Shown in pieces: positions 53,814-64,000 of a stretch of DNA of 64,000 nt; position 1 is the first letter of the stretch; each line of letters begins with the position of its first letter. The stretch is taken from positions 2,645,056-2,709,055 of the forward strand of contig CM069595.1 in the NCBI GenBank assembly GCA_035771175.1, in the 5' to 3' direction. The position numbers and the translations under genes were made by a program. This DNA comes from Paratinospora sagittata. Lineage: Eukaryota > Streptophyta > Magnoliopsida > Ranunculales > Menispermaceae. Below the pieces are notes generated by a model. The model ran no database searches and was not told the origin of the DNA. It worked only from the letters and a program-made list of their open reading frames with translations.

Positions 53814-54545
53814 CTCTGCTCCTCGATCATCACCAGCACCAAAAACACGATTCGTCGTGTAAATCTCAAACATCAAAAACAATAATTTTCCTTCAGATCA
53901 GAAATCAAAACCTCCTCTTCTCCACAAAAAACTAGGGTTTTTTTTTCCTTCTCTTCCTCGCAAAAAATTTAGAGTTTCTTCGTATATAAGAAGATCTGCT
54001 TTTCTTCCCCCTCCGCTTTCTTCTCGTTTTCTAATGAGTCTCGCAAAGCAACTAAATATATATACCAATTCATATTTATAAATTTATATATTTATGAAAA
54101 CTATAGGTGAAGCCGAAGGAGTCGCGAATCGGCCGCCACCTGTAGCATAAGACTTTTGGTAGACGCGGTTGCATAGAAACACAACTTCATAGATTCGTCT
54201 ATTGTATGGAGCCAATGCTCGACACGTGGACGATATTATTAATTTTTCGCTGCCGTGTGACCTTTAGAAGAGGCAGGGACTTTGGCTGCGGACCGTATGG
54301 GTGGCATCTGTGTGATTTTGGAAGAATGCTAGGGTTGTTTTGGGGAAATTACCGTTTTGCTGATGTAAGGTTCAGGAAGACTTTTGATTGTACAGTTGAT
54401 GACGTCAGTGCTTTTTTTGAGTGATCTATGAGTAGGAACGCTTTTGCTTCGGTGGTTCGTAGTGCTATTTTGTTTTTGTATGCAACGCGCGTCTGCTTCT
54501 GCCACGTTTGTATTCTTAAGGACGATGCTATTTTACTAACTACTT
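53814..54545. promoter_or_regulatory. PP2C 5' UTR and promoter region
   Basis: The first part is the CT-rich (plus strand) 5' UTR. A minus-strand TATATATAT at ~54056-54064 is a candidate TATA box. The moderately GC-rich DNA up to 54.5 kb shows no conserved coding frame. Confidence 0.4.
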
Positions 54546-55544
54546 AATAGAATTAGCATTATAGTTCTTTTAAGTAAACATTTCTTTCACCCAAAGTTGG
54601 CTAGTTTAGTTAGTTGTAGAAGGAGGTATGGATTGTGATTGAGGACAAAATTATAATTTTAAGTTCGAGTTTATATTTACGTTTATGTGGTCACTCTGGA
54701 GAGAGACTACCCAATATCGCATATTATTTCTTATTCTAAAATAGTCTCGTTAACAAAGATACTAAAAGGGTCAAAGACCACAAAAAAAAAAAAAAAAAAA
54801 AAAAATTTCTTTTAACTCAAATGATTAAGTCTCAAATGATTAAATTTTTTTAGGTCTATTGCCATATGTTTCTATAGTTTTCTCTAAGTAAAGATTTCAT
54901 ATAAAATTTTTAACAATTAGTATTATATTTTTTTTCTTAATTATTTAGAATCAACTAAATTAATCCACTTCCTATTCTATTTTATTAAGAATTAAGTTGT
55001 TGATATCTGCCTTTTGTCCTTTAAATGGCATAAGTATATATACGTGTGTGTATGGACATGCATGATCGAAATTGGCTTAATTTGGTTAATTCATTTTCTT
55101 AATAAGGAAATAATTTATAAGAAAAACAGATTTTAATCCTTTATGAAAAATTGGTCAGATTACGCATCAAAATCAACAAAAAAGATTGCTCATAATTATT
55201 CAAATCTTTCACTATCTTTCCTTACGCTCCAACATAAAATAAAATAAAAAATTGTCACTCAAAAAATAACTTACTATGATTAATAAAACATACGGTAAAG
55301 GCACCGTTGTTTTAAGCGTGAAAGCAAAAATGGCGTGTTCCGCGCCATAGGGGCCTGAGTCATCATTATTGGTCGAGACTACAAATCAAATGATCATTAT
55401 TCTCCTTCCTTACCAAAAAAAAGTGTTATAAAAAATTCAAGAATTTATTTAAAAAATATGTATTTTCTTAATTTTAAAAATCAACTTCTACTAATCTATT
55501 GCAAATTTTTATTTTTTTAATAACAAAAGTATTAAGTATCTGGT
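54546..55544. other. AT-rich spacer
   Basis: No gene or RNA was seen. There is a poly-A run at ~54780-54805. Confidence 0.5.
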
Positions 55545-55680
55545 CTCATTAATTTTTTAGACTTTTTATTGCTTGAGCTAGAGACACTCTAATAATTAAC
55601 GTTAGGAGAAAGTCGAACTCATGACCTCGTCTTTTAAGATAGTGTTACGAGCTAGTTAACCAACCAAATATTAATAGTTA
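55545..55680 (-). mobile_element. Possible SINE fragment, minus strand
   Basis: On the minus strand GGTTGGTTAACTAGCTCGTAA (A-box-like) is followed ~30 bp later by CATGAGTTCGACTTTC (B-box-like). This is the order expected of a tRNA-derived SINE. No tail or target duplication was resolved. Confidence 0.4.
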
Positions 55681-58600
55681 TCTATTGCGTAATATTGTGT
55701 ACAAAGCACTTGAAATTTAGTTCAATTAACACTAATTAATTACCTCCCCGGCCCAGCTTTTGCTTGGTGAAGTTGATTTGCAAATATTAATCCATCTGTA
55801 ATTGGGAGACTACAACGTGTCAGAAAACAAGAGATGGGTTTGCTTTAAATTGCTCAATATTCTTTTTCGTGGTCCTTGTGCTTTTTCCTAAAAATATTCT
55901 GGTCGTCGTCATCAATTTATAATATAAGAAGTTAGGTGAGAGGTTATGTTATAGATTTATATTTTTGATTAAATGAGAGACTAAGTCCTTATTAATTTGT
56001 ATCTTTAAGGTGTTAAGGTGTTAACTAATAATATATACTTACATGAGCAAGAATATATTAAAGTCACGGCCAAAATACTATTAATGCTTACTTTATGAAA
56101 ATAGGAAAAAACTATTGATGAAATGTTAAGTTTAATCATAGCATTAATTATTGACGAAAGTGATGTGAAAATCAAGGCCACAAGTAATTTCTTAATAATA
56201 CGAATTAATTGTTTATAATGTGGATTGAAATTTGAGCAAAAGCTTATATATATATATATATATATATATTATAAGATATTGATTGAAAAAGGTCGGAAAG
56301 TGATTGACAACTTCCTTGTTTTGAATATTTCTATTCTAAAAGTAACGTGTGGGTCATTTATCAAATAAGATATGGAGAGGAAATCCATGGCTTTAGTTCC
56401 AGATGCCTTATCCGGTTTTTATTGCTAGCGAACAGCCTTTAACATTCAGGATAATGCATGTTCAGATCTAGATGTGGCACGGCGCAGTACAGTTGTATCT
56501 TTAATCTTTAATTAAAAAAAAAAAGAAAAGAGATTCTTTTATTTGATTTTTTAACTTCTTATAAGCTAATTGGATTGATATCAGCTGGGTGCAATAATGG
56601 GTGTGGGTGGTAGACGTCCTGAGCAATTAAGCTTTTGCAAGACTTGAAGAGATCAATATGTAATGTAGCCAAGGTAGAAAGAAAATTAAGAAAAGTAAAA
56701 GGTCTTAGGTACCCTTTTGTTTTTTTGTTTTTTTTTGATGAAAAAGATAAAAGCTATAGATAAGGATGATTTAGAACAAATTTTAGGGTAAGGAGATAGA
56801 GAAAGATAATTAAAAATTAAAAAATATTTAATTAAAATAATATAACTATGTACTACATATGCAATTACATCTTTACATTTATTAAATTATTTATTATAAA
56901 TATTGAGATGTGTAAAACATACATATTTAATGTGTAGTTGTACTTTGTAGTTATATTTATTTAGATTAACATTTTCCTTAAATTAAGTTATGATTCAAGC
57001 AAATTAGATAGAAGAAAAAAGTTTAAAAGTAGGGACTCTGCATGTATTACATGGCTTTCTTGTCATCTAAGAGATGTTGAAGGCCAATATAGGATACAAC
57101 ATTGAGTTCCAATGTTCCTCTAGCCAGACTCGGGATAGAATGGTAAACAAAAGGCAAGAATGCAACCACACAACTTCATAAATGTATGAATTAATGATCA
57201 TGTTATTAAGTGCCTTTTTTGTTTTTTTGTTTTTTTTGAGAGAGAGAAAGAGAGATATTAAGTGCTTTTGTTGAGAAGGTATACTATCTATACATTGTTA
57301 AGAAAAAGACACGTCAATTAATGGTGCCCTAATTTATAATTTGAAAAATACTTAAAAAATTCATGACAAGAAAAGTAGAATATCAATTTTTAATTAGTTC
57401 TAAGTAATGTTATATATACGCTGGGTACAATGCTATTTTTTAACGTTGACACCGAGTCTTTCTTAAATATTTTAGGAATGAACGTGATTTTGGAGATGCT
57501 ATACAATATACACACATCTTATAACATCTAAAGAAGCTAAGTACCAGTGTCATAAAATAACGTTAACATGTAACTTATATAAAACATTTTTTTTATCACT
57601 ATAGGCGATAAAGAGATGTTGGTATATATCTAAATTGTTCAAAACACCTCTTTGGACGAAAGTAATATATAAGAGAGAAAAGGGCTAATTTGGTACAACT
57701 TTTGTAAAAGTGTTTTCAAGAGAAAGAAAAATACTTTTGTGACTCATATTTTGTAATGTTGATCTATACTCAACCACTTGTATTTGTCAAATTTTCTTGA
57801 ATTACACTTATATATGACATGTGTTACGAGGTAATTTTATGGAGATGTATACTTGAGAGTGTGAATGAGAGTATAGAAGGATTGTTAGTAAATTGGTCTT
57901 GCCTAACTTTTTTAAAAAGCACCACAAAGCAATTGGTATAAAAGTAGATGTTAAAACAGTCGATTAGCACTCAAAGTACACATCAACATAAATGAAGGTT
58001 GTAGGTCATGTTAATTAAGAGAAAGTTGTTTTAATTCATGTTATAAATGATCTAGATAGTGTCATATTAATTAGACAATGGCACTTTTAAGTTCTTAATT
58101 TTAAAGATATACTGACCAACATGCTTTTTAAATATATGTTATGTTCCTTTTAGAATTACAATTTTTAAAACACATTTTCTTCATTTTATATATTTAGCAT
58201 GTTGTTGGCATGTACTATTATGACTATTACACTGCACATATATGCTTAATTACTAGTACTAAATAAATATGAAACAGCCAAAACAAGAGTATTTAGACTT
58301 TTCTCTCTCTCATTCGACCCTGAAAGGAAGAGAATATATAAAAGGATTGATAAGATCATGTATTCATTTGATTAGAGATAAAAAGGGCAAAAAGAAGAGC
58401 AAGTCATGATCATTAACTAATAGTATAGAATAATATATAATTTTTTTGTTGTAAACTGAATCAGAATAATTAAAGAATTCTCAAACAAAAATACTAAATT
58501 TCATTCTCTATTTTTTATCATTTCTCTAATATTTTTATAACTTATTTCTTCGTCTTTATTCCATTCTTCTTTCTTTTCTTATTTTTTCTACATTACATCA

Positions 58601-58999
58601 AAAGATCACAAACTCACATGATAGATAATTATGTTATCACATAGATAAGTAACTATACTCTTACATGATTCGTATGAGATACGTATACGTATGTATTTAT
58701 ATAACTCGGATACATATACTATTTGAATATATATACTATTTAGATATATATATTACTTGAATATTATACTGTCTGAGATATGTGTATAGTACATATAATT
58801 ACTATTTGAATATTTAACATATTTACAACACTTTTAATATTATTATGCATTAAGGTATAACTATTGGGAAAACAAGACAAGGTTCTCATAACTAATCCAA
58901 AATAATTAAGATAAGACTTTAATGGATCAACATAAATTCGTTATATATATATATATATTACATCAGGGCTTGCTGGCACATTAATTAGGAAACACATAC
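55681..58999. other. Long AT-rich gene-free region
   Basis: Over 3 kb without a recognisable coding frame. It holds a (TA)n run at 56246-56270 and scattered A/T homopolymers. No tRNA, rRNA or transposon end was recognised. Confidence 0.5.
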
Positions 59000-59171
59000 G
59001 CCAATTAAGGATAAAATTGGAGGGGTTTTTACATGATTACCCTTTAAAAAACGAATAATTCCACAAATGCCATCCCCTCAAAAATAATGTCACCACTGCC
59101 ACAGTTTACTGTTCATTGCACAGTCAGCGGCCAAACAATGCTCCACGTCGGCGCCGAGGTGGATTTTTTAC

Positions 59172-59428
59172 AAGTGGAAGGGAAGGCGTCTTTTGAAAAG
59201 ACGCCTTCCCTTCCACTTAAAAAAAAAAAATTGTGAAGGGAAGACGTCTTTTCGAAAGACGCCTTCTCTTCAAATGCTATTTTTTTTACCGAAGAGAAGG
59301 CGTCACGCCTTCTCTTCGGTATTTTTTTTTTAAAGTTGAAGGGAAGGCGTCTTTTCAAAAGACGCCTTCCCTTCAACGTTTTTTTTTTATTTTAAGGGAA
59401 GGCGTCTTTTCAAAAGACGCCTTCCCTT
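59172..59428. repeat. Array of five consecutive palindromes sharing the core GAAGGCGTC / GACGCCTTC
   Basis: P1 59172-59218 has perfect 23-bp arms around one base. P2 59234-59272 has two mismatches. P3 59287-59321 has perfect 17-bp arms and lacks the T4/A4 centre. P4 59335-59377 has perfect 21-bp arms. P5 59394-59428 has perfect 17-bp arms. They are separated by 13-16 bases of A or T tracts. The common arm is (G)GAAGGGAAGGCGTCTTTT. A transcript would fold into five hairpins. Confidence 0.95.
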
Positions 59429-59461
59429 CCCCAAATTTTTTTTTTATTTTGTACTTGTGTC

Positions 59462-60714
59462 ACCGAAGCCAAACCACGTGGTTCTTTTCAACCCGACCAC
59501 TTCCGACACGTCCCACTATCATCCCCCGATCCCCCGGTCTCGACGGAATCCCATTCCCATGCCCGGTTGAATTTTTGGACCCCCATGCAGAATTCAAGTT
59601 AAAATGAAAATTCAACGCTATTACTAAACTGTTCGGCCTCACCGAAGCCAAACCACGTCATTTTTTTCAACCCGACCACTTCCGACACGTCCCACTATCC
59701 TCCCCCGATCCCCCGGACTCGACGGAATCCCATTCCCATGCCCGGTTTAATTTTTGGTCCCCCATGCAGAATTCAAGTTAAAATGAAAATTCAACGCTAT
59801 TACTAAACTGTTCGGCCTCACAGAAGCCAAACCACGTGATTTTTTTCAACCAGACCACTTCCGACACGTCCCACTATCCTCCCCCGATCCCCCGGACTCG
59901 ACGGAATCCCATTCCCATGCCCGGTTTAATTTTTGGACCCCCATGCAGAATTCAAGTTAAAATGAAAATTCAACGCTATTACTAAACTGTTCGGCCTCAC
60001 CGAAGCCAAACCACGTGGTTTTTTTTAACCCGACCACTTCCGACACGTCCCACTATCCTCCCCCGATCCCCCGGACTCGACGGAATCCCATTCCCATGCC
60101 CGGTTTAATTTTTGGACCCCCATGCAGAATTCAAGTTAAAATGAAAGTTGAAGGCTATTACTAAACTGTTCGGCCTCACCGAAGCCAAACCACGTCGTTT
60201 TTTTCAACCCGACCACTTCCGACACGTCCCACTATCCTCCCCCGATCCCCCGGACTCGACGGAATCCCATTTCCATGCCCGGTTTAATTTTTGGACCCCC
60301 ATGCAGAATTCAAGTTAAAATGAAAATTCAACGCTATTACTAAACTGTTCGGCCTCACCGAAGCCAAACCACGTGGTTTTTTTCAACCCGACCACTTCCG
60401 ACACGTCCCACTATCCTCCCCCGATCCCCCGGACTCGACGGAATCCCATTCCCATGCCCGGTTTAATTTTTGGACCCCCATGCAGAATTCAAGTTAAAAT
60501 GAAAGTTGAAGGTTATTACTAAACTGTTCGGCCTCACCGAAGCCAAACCACGTCGTTTTTTTCAACCCGACCACTTCCGACACGTCCCACTATCCTCCCC
60601 CGATCCCTCGGACTCGACGGAATCCCATTCCCATGCCCGGTTTAATTTTTGGACCCCCATGCGGAATTCAAGTTAAAATGAAAGTTGAAGGCTATTACTG
60701 TTTATAGAATGTAA
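59462..60714. repeat. 179-bp tandem array, seven copies
   Basis: The word GAAGCCAAACCACGT starts at 59465, 59644, 59823, 60002, 60181, 60360 and 60539, exactly 179 bp apart each time. Copies differ by a few substitutions. Variants near the start (CACGTGG versus CACGTCG) and end (AAAATTCAACGC versus AAAGTTGAAGGC) partly alternate in copies 4-7, suggesting duplication of a two-unit block. The array is GC-richer than its surroundings. No coding frame is kept. Confidence 0.97.
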
Positions 60715-60814
60715 TTTTCTTTAAAGAAATAAATTGAATTGAAGTAGCAAGTATACATACATGTTTAGTACAACATTATCAAAACATATACAAGTTATAA
60801 TGAGATACAAGTTG

Positions 60815-63040
60815 TCAATCTGTGCCACATATTGTCCACTTACGTCGTTTATTGCGTCGTAAGTGATCTCTCGTATACTGCTGCAAAGGCACCTGAACAA
60901 CTTGCTCGGCTGATGGTGTTGGATCATCGGCAACGGGCATAGCTGATATGTGGTCATCCCCACGATCATCATGCGCCTCAATAGCCGTATGTGCTATAAA
61001 TGCACGTCCTCGCCTTGGCATTCTTTGTCGTCTACCTATCCAATGCCCTTCACCCAAGGTTGGATTGTCCTCGAATGAAGTAGCTGTCGGGTGGATATGA
61101 ACATCGGGTATTTCATCGGCAAAGGAGGATGGATCGTGACGCAATGGTGACGTGTGGACATCTGTGAATGAATCAGCACGACCGGAAGGAGTGATGGGAC
61201 TCTGATGATATGATGATGATTGTCCCTCTGCTGTGTCCCACCTAATCATGTAATCAGCATGCACACTTTGTAGCGTAGTCATTGATATCCTGTTAATGTC
61301 CCTCGCTACAGTCATATCATTCACCTCACTGCGCAAATGCATTTGAGCCACGTTGCAAACCTAAATAAATTAAAAGTGTCATACGTTAGCGAAAATAACT
61401 ACAACTTAGGTTAGCAATAAGTGAAAATGTGAATTGCATAATGTACTTTCTTACCAAGAAATCGATTGTTGCACCGCTTGCAGTCATATACCTCCGAGTT
61501 ATTGATCGATACCAAATCATATATGGATCATTGTACTCCATAGGCACCGAATAATTATTTTCACCAACTGCCAAGTTATCGACACGGCGTTGCCATTCAT
61601 CAACGTAATATATGTGCTTTTCAATCCAATTACTGTCACACTGGCTTCTCATATCACACTTGTGCAGCTCAATACTTGTGTCGCACGGCTCTGGAATCGT
61701 TTGTCTCATGCCAAATTGACGTAACACTCGATCTGGTCGATGTAACTCAACTATGGAAAAACAAATGAGTGGAGAAATGGTGTGCCATATGTGTCGCCCA
61801 TGCTTGTAATACTCAGGCAAGGCATCAATCAAATCATCGGTGTATGGAGTCCAACTGACCTGTACATGGACCCCTAACATCAAAATTGTAAAACATTGGA
61901 AAAAAATAAGGAATACATTAATGTAAAATGTTTGGAATATTGTACCTCTTCGAAACCTTTAGTGTCCAACGTCTCTCTATATTTATTCAATACATGCGTT
62001 GAGACTTCTTTCTTTATTAACGCATGTCTCCACCTGCAAATAGTAAGGGGAAATTAATAAACGTTAACAGTAAATGTTGAAAAGGAAGATCGTTGTGGAC
62101 TTAAGTAAGGAATTACGAATTTACCTATATGCCAATGGTGGTGGTGGCAACAAATGTGCATTTGGGCCCGCATGATCCTCGCGTGGAATGTTCGTAGTCC
62201 GTGGAGCCAAAAAAGGAAATCTATCCCATGCCCATAGTTGTAGTAGTACAAGTGCTCCTGACACACCTCATTTTTCATAATCAACTGCACGACACAATTG
62301 ACGATATAACCAGGCTAGCACTGCACTGCCCCACGCGTATGTACCGACAACATCGAAGTCCGCAAGAAGAGGCAAAACACAGAGGTGTACAAGGTTGTTT
62401 GATTAGTCTGACAACAACCCACCTCCAATTAGCTGCAAAATATATGCGCGTGCATACTGTTGTATTTGAATTTCGGTTGCTTCTTCGGGTAAATTTGGAA
62501 CTCTTTCTCCAAGGGTGACGAGACTCAATCGTCCCCCGCGTCTTTCTTTTCCAACTGGTATGAACCCGAGCAACTCAGCACATAATTCTTCGTAAAGAAG
62601 GTTGGTCGATCCCGTCACAGGTAGACCATCGACGCGCAAGCCCAATTGGACCTCCACATCTTGGAGTGTAATAGTCGCTTCTCCGCAAGTAAGGGGGAAG
62701 GTATGAGTCTCTTGACGCCAACGCTCTATGAAGGCAGTTATTAAGTGCCAGTCTAACTGAATGTATCCCACACGTGCAACCCCGTAAAAACCAGCACGCT
62801 GCAAGTATGGAATAATACGCGGGTCAAGCGGAAGTGTGCGGTGGACAACGGCTTCCCTGCGCCGACAATGCAACTCTGGAACTGGCTGCAAAAAAAATTA
62901 TTATATTGTCAGTCAAAGATTTAATTCAAAAGGGATTAAATATCAAAATATTACGTAATTACCTCTCCATCCCATATGGGACCAGATCGATGACGGGCCT
63001 GCAACGAAAGTACTGATGGATCTAAAGGTCCTGGCTCCAT
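60815..63040 (-). pseudogene. Plant mobile domain (PMD, MAIN-like) gene of a MULE, two internal stop codons
   Basis: Minus-strand exons 62963-63040, 62125-62885, 61946-62033, 61455-61859 and 60815-61360 join in phase to 626 codons. PMD blocks are visible: MEPGPLDPSVLSLQ, GFYGVARVGYIQLDWHLITA, FADFDVVGTYAWG-like (LLADFDVVGTYAWGSAVLAW), LLQLWAWDRFPF, WTPYTDDLIDALPEY and RPDRVLRQFGMRQ. The C terminus is basic (RRNKRRKWT). Codon 187 is TAA (62403-62405) and codon 232 is TGA (62268-62270), both inside exon 2 and in the otherwise conserved frame. PMD proteins occur both as MULE cargo and as domesticated host factors (MAIN/MAIL1) in silencing and genome stability. This copy lies beside a MULE transposase, so it is the transposon form and very probably dead. 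Confidence 0.85.
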
Positions 63041-63254
63041 CTAACGTAGATGAAGTAACATAACATTTAATTACCACATGTTAGGATCAAATGTAGATAA
63101 AGAAATATTAGAACAAGAAAAAAATGTGAGAATAATTATTAGACAATAGATGGTACATGACAAAGTCTATCCCGCACAGTGTCATATTACATTGCAAAAG
63201 ATACAGAAGACTTAAAATGTAGAAAACATGATATATATGTGGGCAAACAATAGC

Positions 63255-63923
63255 TTATGCAGCCCCATCACGGAGGGTTGGACACCTCCGCCTGTTGTGG
63301 CCTTCTTGTCCACATTGTCTACATCTAATCTTAGATGACGGTTCCCTTATATCCATCTCATTTCTTAAGCGCGACGACCTCGGTCGACCAGCTTTGCGAA
63401 CTTGACCAGAATCAGGTATCACCGTATAAGGAATAGTACATTCTGGCCAATAAGATTCGTGCGGAATGGGATGGAACTTCGATTTAACACTTAGAGTAAT
63501 GCTGGAGGAGGTACCAATGATCAATGTATTGGTCACAATTTATCGAAGCATAACGACACGCTGCTTGGACGTGTGAACAAGGAATCCCATAACATTGCCA
63601 TTTGCCGCAGCTGCAGAAACGATCTTTTAGTCGAACCACCTGCTTGTTTCCCCCTTTGTTCATGCGGACATCTTGTATACCGGTAACAACCTCAAATGTC
63701 TCAAGCTGTCGATTGATCATTGTAACAGTGTGGTTCCCTGCCTTAAGCCCCCAATTTTTCATTTTCTCAACCGCATACTTTGTGAAAACTTCTCCATTAG
63801 CAATTGCTTCATCTATTTCTTGCCGTCTAACGATAAACCAACGAACACATCTATAAAACGTCAACTGAACCAATGCTGTGACCGGATAAAATCGAGCCCC
63901 CTTCAAAACTCCATTGAAACACT
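63255..63923 (-). pseudogene. MuDR-type MULE transposase, C-terminal part, frameshifted
   Basis: The last exon begins at 63923 after a TTTAG acceptor. The upstream exons with the DDE catalytic core lie outside the window. Visible domains are the helical region (VTALVQLTFYRCVRWF), a SWIM zinc finger (CSCGKWQCYGIPCSH, the CxC...CxH ligands) and a CCHC knuckle (CRQCGQEGHNRRRC). The frame carrying the SWIM domain ends in TAA at 63484-63486. The HPIPHESYWPEC block and knuckle continue in another frame, so a 1-2 base indel lies near 63490. The family is firm. Confidence 0.85.
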
Positions 63924-64000
63924 CTAAAGGAAAAAAACAGGAAACAAATCAGACGGTAATTGACAATTACATAAATAGCTAAGAGAATTGAAATAAGTAA

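Larger units (their letters stand above)
59010..64000 (-). mobile_element. End of a decayed Mutator-like element with PMD gene; transposase continues beyond window
   Basis: Minus-strand order is MuDR-type transposase 3' end (63255-64000 and beyond), PMD gene (60815-63040), 179-bp tandem array (59462-60714) and palindrome array (59172-59428). Transposase plus a downstream PMD gene is a known cargo arrangement in plant MULEs. The left terminus is inferred to be near 59015-59045, where the minus strand reads AAAGGGTAATCATGTAAAAA. No terminal repeat partner is inside the window, so the boundary is uncertain. Frame damage in both genes shows that the copy is not autonomous. Confidence 0.7.

Noticed and set aside
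54206..54424. Small ORF upstream of the PP2C gene
   Set aside because: No family resemblance and no supporting splice or promoter context.
59113..59607. ORFs across the palindrome array
   Set aside because: The same repeated peptide appears on both strands because the DNA is palindromic; there is no independent coding signal.
59172..60714. CRISPR-like array
   Set aside because: Plant nuclear context, repeats are palindromes with A/T spacers or contiguous 179-bp units, and there are no unique spacers or cas genes.

Overview
This is plant nuclear DNA, almost certainly from a eudicot. The genes are split by AT-rich GT-AG introns, the ubiquitin-ribosomal fusion gene has telo-box and site-II promoter motifs, and the spacers hold plant-type SINEs, a Tourist-like MITE, a LINE and a Mutator-like element (MULE). 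Gene models were built by joining translated blocks at GT/AG sites and checking phase. Every model listed as a CDS keeps one open frame across all of its joins.

Layout. 1-7854 (+): the last 18 exons of an importin-7/8-like nuclear transport receptor (SAD2 homolog type). 9051-10138 (-): a secreted class III peroxidase. 10139-14542: AT-rich spacer with SINEs and a ~93-bp tandem array. 14543-15013 (+): ubiquitin-RPS27a. 15014-17762: spacer with a pyrimidine-rich repeat block. 17763-20191 (-): an 8-exon plant multi-pass membrane protein of unknown function. 20192-23133: repeat-rich spacer. 23134-23998 (-): a short-chain dehydrogenase/reductase. 25503-31697 (+): the SWR1-complex subunit SWC5 (BCNT domain). 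32902-39655 (+): a plastid-type SRPBCC/polyketide-cyclase-like protein whose second intron holds a truncated LINE and several duplications, and whose third intron holds a MITE. 40601-43638 (-): mitochondrial dihydrolipoyl dehydrogenase. 44041-49677 (+): an RPAP2/RTR1-type CTD phosphatase homolog with an internally duplicated N-terminal half, divergent from the LPD gene. 50520-53813 (-): a PP2C phosphatase. 53874-59000: gene-free AT-rich DNA. 59000-64000 (-): one end of a decayed MULE carrying a MuDR-type transposase 3' end and a plant-mobile-domain (PMD) gene, followed by a 7 x 179-bp tandem array and five consecutive near-perfect palindromes.

The functional genes are mostly single-copy housekeeping genes: nuclear import, chromatin remodelling, RNA polymerase II biogenesis, mitochondrial 2-oxoacid metabolism and translation. 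They do not form a pathway cluster. The two most unusual items are the RPAP2 homolog with two complete RTR1 zinc domains in one predicted 1119-residue protein, and the palindrome array plus 179-bp satellite at the MULE end. Sequence similarity calls come from recognising family motifs by eye; no database search was run.
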